Below are positions 1-5,307 of a stretch of DNA of 6,269 bases, piece after piece (position 1 is the first letter of the stretch; each line of letters opens with the position of its first letter). Position numbers and translations under genes: made by a program. Source of the DNA: CAG-103 sp045112425 (GTDB taxonomy: Bacteria; Bacillota; Clostridia; Oscillospirales; Oscillospiraceae); contig JBGUHV010000111.1 in the NCBI GenBank assembly GCA_045112425.1, positions 1 to 6,269 of the forward strand, read 5' to 3'. The notes beneath the pieces are model-generated. The model saw only the letters and a list, made by a program, of their open reading frames with translations, was not told the DNA's origin and ran no database searches.

Positions 1-47
1 ATGATGCCAATGTTGCGGGTATTTTCCAGGGAATATTGTCTGGGCAT
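1..47 (-). CDS. fusA: Elongation factor G (N-terminal 15 codons, partial)
   Basis: The minus strand from 47 to the left edge reads MPRQYSLENTRNIGI, followed by two bases (AT) of the next codon. This is the usual EF-G start; in the family it leads directly into the P-loop (xHIDAGKTT), which lies outside the window. EF-G is the cytosolic translational GTPase that moves tRNA and mRNA during translocation and helps ribosome recycling. The ATG at 47-45 has an AGGAG-type ribosome binding site (GGAG at 62-59) with about 11 nt spacing, slightly long. It follows rpsG by 73 nt, the classical rpsL-rpsG-fusA order, and is probably co-transcribed from the promoter ahead of rpsL. The identification rests on only 15 residues plus gene order, but both are highly characteristic. 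Confidence 0.93.
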   Translation of the reverse strand, partial: MPRQYSLENTRNIGI

Positions 48-72
48 ATGCTTTCTTGCTCCTATTTTTCTC

Positions 73-103
73 AGCGCATCTCCCAAAGCGGAGATAGCAC
101 GCT
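73..103 (-). other. Small hairpin in the rpsG-fusA spacer
   Basis: On the minus strand ATCTCC (95-90) pairs with GGAGAT (83-78) across a 6-nt loop. An outer AGCG (103-100) can pair with CGCT (76-73) around an asymmetric internal loop. There is no following T-run, so it is not a convincing intrinsic terminator. It sits about 30 nt upstream of the fusA start and could affect fusA translation or mRNA processing. The pairing is visible in the sequence; any role is a guess. Confidence 0.4.
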
Positions 104-120
104 TTCAAGCAGCGAGCAGA

Positions 121-591
121 TTACCAACGGAAGTGGGCGAAAGCCTTGTTGGACTCGGCCATCTTGTGGGTATCCTCGCGCTTTTTGACGGCGGCGCCGG
201 TATTGTTGCAGGCGTCCATGATCTCGCCGGCGAGGCGCTCTTTCATGGTCTTCTCGCTGCGCTTGCGGGCATAACCCGTCAGCCAGCGGAGACCCAGCGT
301 CTGACGACGCTCAGGGCGAACCTCCATAGGAACCTGATAGGTGGCGCCGCCAACACGGCGGGCCTTGACTTCCAGACTGGGCATGATGTTGTTCATGGCC
401 TCGGTGAAAGCGTCCAGGGGCTCCTTACCGGTCTTTTCCTTGATGATGCTGAAGGCATCGTAAACAACCTTCTGCGCAACACCCTTCTTGCCGTCCAGCA
501 TGACAGAGTTGATGAGCTTGGTCACCAGCACGCTGTTGTACATAGGATCGGGCAGAATTTCTCTTTTGGGAACGTTACCTCTGCGTGGCAC
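121..591 (-). CDS. rpsG: 30S ribosomal protein S7
   Basis: This encodes S7, a primary assembly protein of the 30S head that binds the 3' major domain of 16S rRNA and lines the E-site/mRNA exit region. With the GTG at 591-589 as start the product is 156 aa, the standard bacterial length, and begins (f)MPRRGNVPKRE. Recognisable S7 segments are LVTKLINSVMLDGKK (about 22-36), RRVGGATYQVPMEVRPERR (78-96) and the LRWLTGYARKR region (101-111). An in-frame ATG 18 nt upstream (609-607) lies over the Shine-Dalgarno sequence AAGGAGGG (606-599) and would add residues MKEGSK that S7 proteins lack, so GTG is preferred. The gene follows rpsL after 137 nt and precedes fusA by 73 nt, as part of the str operon. 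It ends in TAA and shows no damage. Confidence 0.98.
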   Translation of the reverse strand: MPRRGNVPKREILPDPMYNSVLVTKLINSVMLDGKKGVAQKVVYDAFSIIKEKTGKEPLDAFTEAMNNIMPSLEVKARRVGGATYQVPMEVRPERRQTLGLRWLTGYARKRSEKTMKERLAGEIMDACNNTGAAVKKREDTHKMAESNKAFAHFRW

Positions 592-598
592 TTTACTT

Positions 599-606
599 CC
601 CTCCTT
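599..606 (-). promoter_or_regulatory. Ribosome binding site deciding the rpsG GTG start
   Basis: The minus strand reads AAGGAGGG here, 7 nt before the GTG at 591. The upstream in-frame ATG (609-607) overlaps this Shine-Dalgarno sequence and has no good one of its own. This supports the GTG start and a 156-residue S7. Confidence 0.85.
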
Positions 607-644
607 CATTATAAAATGATTTCACAGGTACTCGAAGGCGACGA

Positions 645-719
645 GGCGCCTCCGCTGCGCCCTGATGCAACGAACCCATATATATCGTATATGAGTTAAC
701 AACAGGGCAAAAATTTGCC
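645..719 (-). promoter_or_regulatory. Structured rpsL-rpsG intercistronic spacer
   Basis: The 137-nt spacer is long for two adjacent ribosomal protein genes. It contains three short inverted repeats on the minus strand: GGCAAA/TTTGCC (719-706), CATATA/TATATG with a 5-nt loop (693-677), and GGCGC/GCGCC with a 7-nt loop (661-645). None is followed by a T-run, so none reads as a terminator. In E. coli the corresponding rpsL-rpsG region is where S7 binds to repress its own operon (established knowledge). That this Firmicute spacer does the same is inference; I see no clear copy of the 16S S7 site by eye. Confidence 0.35.
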
Positions 720-728
720 GTTGGGATC

Positions 729-1151
729 TTACTTCTTACCGGCCTTCGGCTTCTTGGCACCGTACTTGCTGCGGGCCTGCATTCTGCCGGAAACGCCCTG
801 GGTGTCCAGAGTGCCGCGAATGATGTGGTAACGCACACCGGGAAGGTCCTTGACACGGCCGCCGCGGATCATAACGACGCTATGCTCCTGCAGGTTGTGT
901 CCGATACCCGGAATGTAAGCAGTTACCTCATAACCGTTGGTCAGACGCACACGGGCGATCTTACGAAGAGCGGAGTTCGGCTTCTTCGGGGTGGACGTAC
1001 GCACTGCGGTGCAGACGCCGCGCTTCTGGGGCGCGCTCAGATCGGTCTCACGATTCTTCAGCGTGTTCAGACCCTTCTGCAGCGCGGGAGAAGTGGACTT
1101 GTAGGTCACCTGCTTTCTGCCCTTGCGCACCAGCTGGTTAAATGTCGGCAT
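729..1151 (-). CDS. rpsL: 30S ribosomal protein S12
   Basis: This encodes S12, the 30S protein at the decoding centre that controls tRNA selection accuracy. The product is 140 aa and starts MPTFNQLVRKGRK. It carries the longer N-terminal region typical of Firmicutes (about 15-42, including SPALQKG and SAPQKRGVC), where E. coli S12 is shorter. The decoding loop TPKKPNSALRK (54-64) and the second loop GGRVKDLPGVRYH (97-109) are intact. Lys56/57 and Lys101 correspond to the positions whose substitution gives streptomycin resistance, so the allele reads as wild type. Asp102 corresponds to the residue methylthiolated by RimO in some bacteria. The ATG has an AGGAGG ribosome binding site about 7 nt upstream. 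It is the first gene of the visible str operon, served by the promoter at 1348-1320, with a leader of about 160 nt. The C-terminus is Lys-rich (KKPKAGKK). Confidence 0.98.
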   Translation of the reverse strand: MPTFNQLVRKGRKQVTYKSTSPALQKGLNTLKNRETDLSAPQKRGVCTAVRTSTPKKPNSALRKIARVRLTNGYEVTAYIPGIGHNLQEHSVVMIRGGRVKDLPGVRYHIIRGTLDTQGVSGRMQARSKYGAKKPKAGKK

Positions 1152-1188
1152 GGTTTTCCTCCTTTCCTCAAAAAGTTAAGAATTTATT

Positions 1189-1220
1189 TATGCGAACCGC
1201 AGAAAATCGCGATTCGGATA
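1189..1220 (-). promoter_or_regulatory. Stem-loop in the rpsL mRNA leader
   Basis: On the minus strand CGAATCGC (1216-1209) pairs over 8 bp (one G-U) with GCGGTTCG (1200-1193), closing the 8-nt loop GATTTTCT. After a C-C mismatch, three further pairs (TAT/ATA) extend the base. It lies in the 5' leader between the promoter and the Shine-Dalgarno sequence, about 25 nt before the latter. There is no T-run. A role in autoregulation or mRNA stability is possible but unproven. Confidence 0.5.
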
Positions 1221-1319
1221 AACCGTGGTTTTGCCCAAGAAACGATTGATTTTACAATGTTTTTTGTGCTTTTTGCGGGGTTTCCATCGCATTTTGCATT
1301 TCGACCCACGCAAATTCAG

Positions 1320-1348
1320 ATTTTAGCATACTGCACAAGTTTCGTCAA
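1320..1348 (-). promoter_or_regulatory. Sigma-A-type promoter of the str operon (rpsL-rpsG-fusA)
   Basis: On the minus strand the -35 is TTGACG (1348-1343), followed by exactly 17 nt and the -10 TAAAAT (1325-1320). A TG at the -15/-14 position makes it an extended -10 element. The predicted transcription start near 1313 gives a leader of about 160 nt before the rpsL ATG. The -35 begins only 6 nt after the stop codon of the upstream transporter gene. Strong, near-consensus elements suit a highly expressed ribosomal operon. Confidence 0.8.
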
Positions 1349-1354
1349 GCATAA

Positions 1355-2251
1355 TTATGGATTATTTTTTTCGATTTTAGTCTTCTGCGGGAGATTGAGC
1401 AGCACGACCGCAGAGAGCACCAGCACGACGCCGAGTGCGGCGAGGAAGCTCATGGTCTCGCGGTAGACGAGGATGCCGATGAGCGTCGCGACCACGGGCT
1501 CGACCGAGGCGAGGATGGAGGCTCTGCCCGTTTCCAGCCCGGAGAGACCGTAGGTATAAAACAGATACGGCAAATAGCACGTGACCGCGCCCGCGAGCAG
1601 ACACAGGCCCGCGTTGCCCCAGGACGCCGTGAAGGAGGCAAAGGTGTCCTGCCAGCCGAAGAGGAGCGCCGCGCCGAGGGCGGCGAGAAGGCAGGAATAA
1701 AAGTTGATCGTGGAGCTGGAATAGCCGCGGTTGAGCGCGAAGCGGGCGAAGATGCTGTAGAGCGCGTAGCCGATGCCGGAGCCAAGGCCGAAGAGGACGC
1801 CCTGTGCCGTGAGGCGCGCTCCCCCGCCGCCGACGCCGGAGACAAGCACACAACCGAGAAACGCGAGCGCGAGCGCCGCGAGCTTGAGGGGCGTGATGCG
1901 CTCTTTGAAGAACACCGCCGAGAGGAGCATGACAATCGTCGGCGCGGTATAGAGCAGAATCGCCGCCGCCGAGAGGCTCATGAGGTTGATGGCGTGGAAA
2001 TAGCACCAGGTGAAGAACAGCAGCGCGCAGACGCCGCTGCCGAAAAAGCACCAGAAATCTTTGGGCTTTACCCGAAACGCGGCGCGGTTTGTGAGGAGGA
2101 TCGTGACGGCAAAGCAGAGCGCCGCCATGGCACAGCGCACCAGAATCGCGCCCTCGGCGCCGATGCCGATGGTCGCAAGCGTGCGCGTGAAAAAGCCCAT
2201 CGTGCCCCAGAGGCAGCCGGAGGCAAGGACGGCAAGAACGTATTTTTTCAT
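1355..2251 (-). CDS. EamA/DMT-superfamily membrane transporter
   Basis: This encodes a 298-aa integral membrane protein of the drug/metabolite transporter (DMT) superfamily, EamA family. It has about ten hydrophobic segments arranged as two homologous five-helix halves. Each half ends with the typical EamA pattern: LLYTAPTIVMLLSAVFFKER followed by a helix around 99-140, and ASVEPVVATLIGILVYRET followed by a helix around 247-285. The first helix contains the common SGCLWGTMGF motif (11-20). Such proteins usually export amino acids or other small metabolites, but the family does not allow the substrate to be named. Start: ATG at 2251-2249 with GGTGA (complementary to the 16S tail) 4 nt upstream. 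It has its own promoter (2297-2269) and is not obviously linked in function to the genes on either side. No terminator is visible between its TAA and the str promoter. Confidence 0.9.
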   Translation of the reverse strand: MKKYVLAVLASGCLWGTMGFFTRTLATIGIGAEGAILVRCAMAALCFAVTILLTNRAAFRVKPKDFWCFFGSGVCALLFFTWCYFHAINLMSLSAAAILLYTAPTIVMLLSAVFFKERITPLKLAALALAFLGCVLVSGVGGGGARLTAQGVLFGLGSGIGYALYSIFARFALNRGYSSSTINFYSCLLAALGAALLFGWQDTFASFTASWGNAGLCLLAGAVTCYLPYLFYTYGLSGLETGRASILASVEPVVATLIGILVYRETMSFLAALGVVLVLSAVVLLNLPQKTKIEKNNP

Positions 2252-2268
2252 AAAATCACCAAGTAATA

Positions 2269-2297
2269 ATTTTAAATGCTGCGAGGCGAAAAGTCAA
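2269..2297 (-). promoter_or_regulatory. Promoter of the EamA transporter gene
   Basis: On the minus strand TTGACT (2297-2292), a 17-nt spacer and TAAAAT (2274-2269) form a good sigma-A promoter. The predicted start near 2262 leaves a short leader of about 10 nt before the ATG at 2251. The -35 begins 2 nt beyond the edge of the heptamer palindrome at 2300-2365, so the repeat abuts the promoter. Confidence 0.7.
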
Positions 2298-2299
2298 TA

Positions 2300-2365
2300 A
2301 ATGAGGAATTAGGAATGAGGAATGAGGAATTATCTCTAATCCCACTTCATTCCTAATTCCTAATT
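2300..2365 (-). repeat. Palindromic heptamer repeat (AATGAGG/AATTAGG units)
   Basis: The + strand from 2300 carries tandem 7-bp units AATGAGG, AATTAGG, AATGAGG, AATGAGG and then AATTATC. After about 15 nt it carries the reverse pattern in TTCCTAATTCCTAATT. The outer 19 nt of the arms (2300-2318 with 2347-2365) pair at 18 of 19 positions. The element starts 11 bases after the stop codon of the Gx-family gene and reaches the -35 of the transporter gene. Its hairpin could protect or end the upstream message, though there is no clean T-run. I recall heptad GGAATTA-type repeats of this kind from intergenic regions of gut Clostridia. Copy number cannot be judged from a single window. Confidence 0.75.
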
Positions 2366-2376
2366 CCTAATTTGTT

Positions 2377-2874
2377 TTATTTTGTCTTGTCCATCCGATT
2401 GACCAGATACTGTGCCGCGACACCTGTGAACAGTCCTGCCGCGATGCCGCTGATGAGCAGGATCGGAAGATACGACACGATGGCGGGCGTGCCGGTGACG
2501 ACAATGGCGACCAAAATCTGCCCGACGTTATGAAACACGGCGCCGATGACGGAAGCGACCCAGATCTGCTTTCTCGTGAGCACCCGGCGGAGCAGGAGCA
2601 TGACGCAGTAGCACAGCAGGCCGCCCGCGAGGGAGTACATGAGGCTCATGACGCCGGAAAAGAGGCTGCCGAGCAGGATGCGGGCGATCAGGATCATGAG
2701 CGCCGGCCCGGGGCCGAGCGAGAACATGGCATAGACCGTGACGATGTTGGCAAGGCCGAGCTTCACGCCGGGGATCGGCACGGGCGCGGGGATCTGCGCC
2801 TCCGCCACATGGATGGCGAGGGCGATGGCCGTCAGGAGCGCCATGAGGCTCAGCTGCTTTGTGGTCCACTTCAT
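2377..2874 (-). CDS. Gx transporter / heptaprenyl diphosphate synthase component I-like membrane protein
   Basis: This encodes a 165-aa polytopic membrane protein with about five hydrophobic segments. It matches the family named Gx transporter or heptaprenyl diphosphate synthase component I (Hpre_diP_synt_I). Features seen are an N-terminal helix (about 8-25), the PIPGVKLGLANIVT signature (33-46), a glycine-rich central region (65-86) and the FHNVGQ motif (114-119). Despite the name, the family looks like ECF-type membrane S-components rather than a soluble prenyl synthase. Its ATG overlaps the stop of the NusG-domain-II gene in ATGA, so the two are translationally coupled. The same pair occurs next to ApbE and FMN-binding genes elsewhere; I recall the EetA/EetB pair of Listeria flavin-based extracellular electron transfer as similar, which should be checked. 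A role in membrane electron transfer, or in handling a quinone or flavin, is inferred from context. Confidence 0.85.
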   Translation of the reverse strand: MKWTTKQLSLMALLTAIALAIHVAEAQIPAPVPIPGVKLGLANIVTVYAMFSLGPGPALMILIARILLGSLFSGVMSLMYSLAGGLLCYCVMLLLRRVLTRKQIWVASVIGAVFHNVGQILVAIVVTGTPAIVSYLPILLISGIAAGLFTGVAAQYLVNRMDKTK

Positions 2875-3263
2875 CCGACCACCCCGTCAATCTCCGCGTC
2901 GCCGATCTTCGCGGGCACGTCGTCGAGGCTGATGACGAGCTTGTTCGGCAGGCAGACAATCGGCATGCCGCCCTCGCTCGTGAGCCAGCCCATGTGCACG
3001 CAGACCTGATCCGGACACTCGGCGTTCGAGACGCGGATGCGCCCGGGCTCGACCTGAATGGTGTTCGTGCCGATCGGCCCTTCCACGGTGAAGATCTCGG
3101 GCTCGGTGACGGCATTTAAGTCGATGGAGCGGATGCACTCGCCGTCGAGATAGATGTTTGCAACGGCGGCGTCCGAATGCCGGAAATGCAGCCAGAGCAC
3201 CGCTGCGGCGGCAAGGAGCGCAATCGCGGCGATCAGGATGATCCAGAAGGAGGTTTTCTTCAT
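2871..3263 (-). CDS. NusG domain II-containing membrane-anchored protein
   Basis: The 130-aa product has one N-terminal membrane helix (about 5-26) after MKKTSFW, then an exported domain of about 100 residues. The domain matches the NusG domain II family (a free-standing domain, not the transcription factor NusG). The diagnostic stretch runs from VEPGRIRVSNAECPDQVC (71-88) through HMGW (90-93) to MPIVCLPNKLVI (100-111). Cys83, Cys88 and Cys104 lie in the conserved motifs and could form a disulfide or bind a cofactor. The start ATG overlaps the apbE stop in ATGA, with GGTGGTGA upstream as ribosome binding site. The stop in turn overlaps the next ATG. Such proteins recur beside Gx-family and ApbE genes, which suggests a partner role in a membrane redox complex. 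The molecular function is not established. Confidence 0.87.
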   Translation of the reverse strand: MKKTSFWIILIAAIALLAAAAVLWLHFRHSDAAVANIYLDGECIRSIDLNAVTEPEIFTVEGPIGTNTIQVEPGRIRVSNAECPDQVCVHMGWLTSEGGMPIVCLPNKLVISLDDVPAKIGDAEIDGVVG

Positions 3264-4297
3264 TTCGTCACCACCGTGAGATCATGATCTGCCCAGTCGT
3301 CCGAAACGGAAAAGCGGTCGGCAATGCCCTGCGAGACGACGATGGAGCCGTCGTCCAGCACGAGGAGATAGTCAAAATCGCCGTGCGTGCGCCAGTAGGT
3401 CTCCGCGCCGTCGCGCCCGAGGATGAAGAGCGCCGTGCTGAGCGCGTCGCAGCGGACGCCGGATTCGGAGACGATGGTGGCGGAGATGACGCCGTTTTTC
3501 GCCGGAGCGCCGGTGGCAGGGTCGATGATGTGCCAGTAGACCTCCCCGTCCTGCTCAAAATAGCGCTCATAGCCGCCGGAGGTGACGACGGCCTTGTCGC
3601 GCACCTCGACGACGCCGACATAGCCCTCGCCGAGCGGGTTCTGGACGGCGATGCGCCAGGCGCTGCCATCGGGCTTTGAGCCAAGCGTCTGCACGTTGCC
3701 GCCGAGGCTGATCATGCCGGAGGCGACGCCGCTGTCGCGGAAGATCTGCATGATCTGGTCGCCGGTATAGCCCTTGGCGACGCTGCCGAGGTCAATCTCC
3801 ATATTGGCGGGCACGGTGACGGTATTCCCGTCGCAATGCACCTTGGCATAGTCCACGCGGGCGAGCAGCTCCTGCAGCTCGTCCGCCTTCGGCACGCGGT
3901 AATCCTGCGTGGTGAAGCCCCATGCCTTGAGCACGGGATAGACCGACACGTCGAGCGCGCCGTGCGTGAGCATGCAGTAGCGCAGCGCGTCCGACAACAG
4001 CGCGGCGGTATCACCGGACACCTCCACGGGCTTGCCGTAGGCGTGGTTGACGGCATAAACGTCGCTTTCCTCCATCGTGACGGAAAACGCCTGCTCGAGT
4101 GCGGTGATGCGATTGACGGCAGCGACGACGGCTTTTTCGGCGTTGGCGCCATAGGCTGTGACATCCATGACCGTGTCCATGGCGAAGACCGAGCGCGAGG
4201 CGCTCTCGCTCTCCTTCCCTGCGCTGCCGGCGCAGCCGGAGAGCAGGAGCAGCACGAGCGCAAGCATCAGGGCAAGTGATTGTTTCAAAAACCGCAT
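3260..4297 (-). CDS. apbE: FAD:protein FMN transferase, lipoprotein (ApbE)
   Basis: The 345-aa product is an ApbE flavin transferase. It uses FAD and Mg2+ to link FMN covalently through a phosphoester bond to a Thr/Ser in FMN-binding domains outside the cytosol. A signal peptide with lipobox LSGC (19-22) predicts a lipoprotein anchored at Cys22 on the outer face of the membrane. Family motifs follow in order: FAMDTVMDVTAYG (38-50), DLGSVAKGYTGD (169-180), ISLGGN (196-201), VVTSGGYERYF (237-247), HIIDPATGAPA (256-266) and CDALSTALFILG (283-294); the last includes the Asp and Thr of the metal site. The length is normal. The gene has its own promoter (4362-4334) and a GGAAGG ribosome binding site. 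It leads a coupled three-gene unit. Likely substrates are the two FMN-binding proteins encoded just upstream, at 5308-5757 and 5754-6269. Confidence 0.97.
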   Translation of the reverse strand: MRFLKQSLALMLALVLLLLSGCAGSAGKESESASRSVFAMDTVMDVTAYGANAEKAVVAAVNRITALEQAFSVTMEESDVYAVNHAYGKPVEVSGDTAALLSDALRYCMLTHGALDVSVYPVLKAWGFTTQDYRVPKADELQELLARVDYAKVHCDGNTVTVPANMEIDLGSVAKGYTGDQIMQIFRDSGVASGMISLGGNVQTLGSKPDGSAWRIAVQNPLGEGYVGVVEVRDKAVVTSGGYERYFEQDGEVYWHIIDPATGAPAKNGVISATIVSESGVRCDALSTALFILGRDGAETYWRTHGDFDYLLVLDDGSIVVSQGIADRFSVSDDWADHDLTVVTK

Positions 4298-4333
4298 GGG
4301 TGAATGGATCCTTCCGTAAAAAACTGACTATAT

Positions 4334-4362
4334 ATTATAAGTCCTGCAGCGGGATTCGTCAA
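4334..4362 (-). promoter_or_regulatory. Near-consensus promoter of the apbE unit
   Basis: On the minus strand TTGACG (4362-4357), a 17-nt spacer and a perfect TATAAT (4339-4334) form a strong sigma-A promoter. The predicted start near 4327 leaves about 30 nt before the apbE ATG. This gives the apbE, NusG-II and Gx genes transcription independent of the flavoprotein/NapH-like genes upstream. I see no extra operator palindrome over the core elements. Confidence 0.82.
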
Positions 4363-4381
4363 CCGACGGCGTGCGGAGGGA

Positions 4382-4436
4382 GGCGCCCTCATCCACCGCG
4401 CAAGCGCGGTCCCCCTTCCCCCAAAGAGGGAAGGCC
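4382..4436 (-). repeat. Two-hairpin GC-rich intergenic repeat (REP-like)
   Basis: Immediately after the NapH-like gene's stop codon, the minus strand has CCTTCCC/GGGAAGG (4434-4414, 7-bp stem, 7-nt loop). A perfect 7-bp hairpin ACCGCGC-TT-GCGCGGT (4410-4395) and then GATGAGGGCGCC follow. The pattern of a CCTTCCC...GGGAAGG stem next to a variable GC hairpin and a GATGAGGG tail is one I associate with interspersed short repeats in gut Clostridia. That link comes from memory, not from a search. As a stem-loop after a stop codon it may protect the 3' end or slow transcription. It lacks the T-run of a standard intrinsic terminator. Confidence 0.6.
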
Positions 4437-5306
4437 TTAAAAGAACCGGCAGAGACCGAGGGCGGCGCCGAGGGCGAAGAAGGCGGCGGCCTTGAGCAGC
4501 GCGCCGAGCCAGGGGCGTCGCAGGAGCAGGCGATCCCAGCGGGAGAGATTCGCATGCGGGCAGGTATTGGCGCAGCGGTCGCAGGCGATGCACTCGCCCT
4601 TGCGGAGATTGTCCTCATCCATGCGCACAGAGACCGGGCATTGCCGCCTGCAGAGCTGACAGCCGCTCGGGCAGCGGTCAGCCGCCCGGCGCAGCTGCGC
4701 GAACGGCAGAATCGGCAGGAGCGAGAACACCGCGCCCATCGGGCAGAGGAACTGGCAGAAAAAGCGCTCCTGCAGCGCCATGCCGATGACGATCAGCACC
4801 AGCAGCGCGGCGGCGAGGCCCATCGGCGGCAGGCGCAGCGCCGTGAGCATGGAGAACGCCTCCCACGGGCTCCAGACGCCGAGCGTGCCATAGAGATTGA
4901 GCGCGCAGAGCACGACGACGGCGGCGAGGATGAGATACTTGACCTTCTGCCCCCAGGAGAGAAAGCGCTCCGGGAGGCGGAACTGCTTTTTGCGGCGGAG
5001 GAGCTTCTTCTGCACGAGACCGGAGAGCCAGTATACAAAATCGCCCAGCGCGCCGAAGGAGCAGACCCAGCCGCAGAAGAAGCGGCCGAAGAGCATCGTG
5101 AACAGGCACAGGACGGCGAGCGCCATCGTAAAGCCCGTCCACGAGAAGGGCTGCCCCGTGCCGACGGACTGAAAGATCGCCTTGACGCCGTTGAACCCGG
5201 CGACGAAAACGCCCGGCATGGCGAGAAAGAAGACGAGCTGAACGAGCGTGCGGATGACGGCGTTCTGCTTGGCCGCGCGGCGGGGATTGGTCGGTTTTTC
5301 TGCCAT
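4437..5306 (-). CDS. NapH/NosR-type membrane 4Fe-4S ferredoxin protein
   Basis: The 289-aa product resembles NapH and the C-terminal half of NosR, membrane proteins that pass electrons between the quinone pool or cytosolic donors and extracytosolic redox partners. It has hydrophobic segments near 20-38, 60-75, 122-140, 162-178 and 188-203. Two membrane-edge motifs, FCGWVC (Cys78, Cys82) and FCQFLCP (Cys184, Cys188), are typical of the family. A cytosolic ferredoxin region follows, with two cysteine sets: Cys212/216/219/223 (C-x3-C-x2-C-x3-CP) and Cys239/242/245/249 (C-x2-C-x2-C-x3-CP), for two 4Fe-4S clusters. A last hydrophobic helix (268-285) ends the protein. Start ATG 5306-5304 lies 1 nt after the previous stop, with GGTGA upstream. 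With the adjacent FMN-binding genes it looks like a NosR-like arrangement split over separate genes. The electron donor and direction are inferred. Confidence 0.9.
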   Translation of the reverse strand: MAEKPTNPRRAAKQNAVIRTLVQLVFFLAMPGVFVAGFNGVKAIFQSVGTGQPFSWTGFTMALAVLCLFTMLFGRFFCGWVCSFGALGDFVYWLSGLVQKKLLRRKKQFRLPERFLSWGQKVKYLILAAVVVLCALNLYGTLGVWSPWEAFSMLTALRLPPMGLAAALLVLIVIGMALQERFFCQFLCPMGAVFSLLPILPFAQLRRAADRCPSGCQLCRRQCPVSVRMDEDNLRKGECIACDRCANTCPHANLSRWDRLLLRRPWLGALLKAAAFFALGAALGLCRFF

Positions 5307-5307
5307 G

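Noticed and set aside
608..636. A perfect TATAAT on the minus strand (613-608) just ahead of rpsG, considered as an internal promoter
   Set aside because: The hexamer at the right distance is TTCGAG, a poor -35. The start would fall within the Shine-Dalgarno sequence of rpsG, leaving no usable ribosome binding site.
1..699. A 232-codon open frame on the + strand from the left edge
   Set aside because: It is antisense to fusA, rpsG and their spacers, all securely identified by sequence. It has no recognisable domain or ribosome binding site context.
593..856. An 87-codon minus-strand frame spanning the end of rpsL and the rpsL-rpsG spacer
   Set aside because: It overlaps the rpsL C-terminal coding region in another frame, has no good ribosome binding site and resembles no known leader peptide.
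825..1466. A 213-codon open frame on the + strand
   Set aside because: It runs antisense through rpsL, the AT-rich leader and promoter, and into the transporter gene. Its translation shows no family features.
1377..2051. A 224-codon minus-strand frame inside the transporter gene
   Set aside because: It is an out-of-frame shadow rich in Arg, His and Pro. The 298-residue frame has the EamA helices.
2377..2874. Literal reading as a subunit of heptaprenyl diphosphate synthase
   Set aside because: No prenyl synthase Asp-rich motif is present, and the protein is an almost entirely hydrophobic membrane protein. The family name is historical, and the redox context suggests another role.
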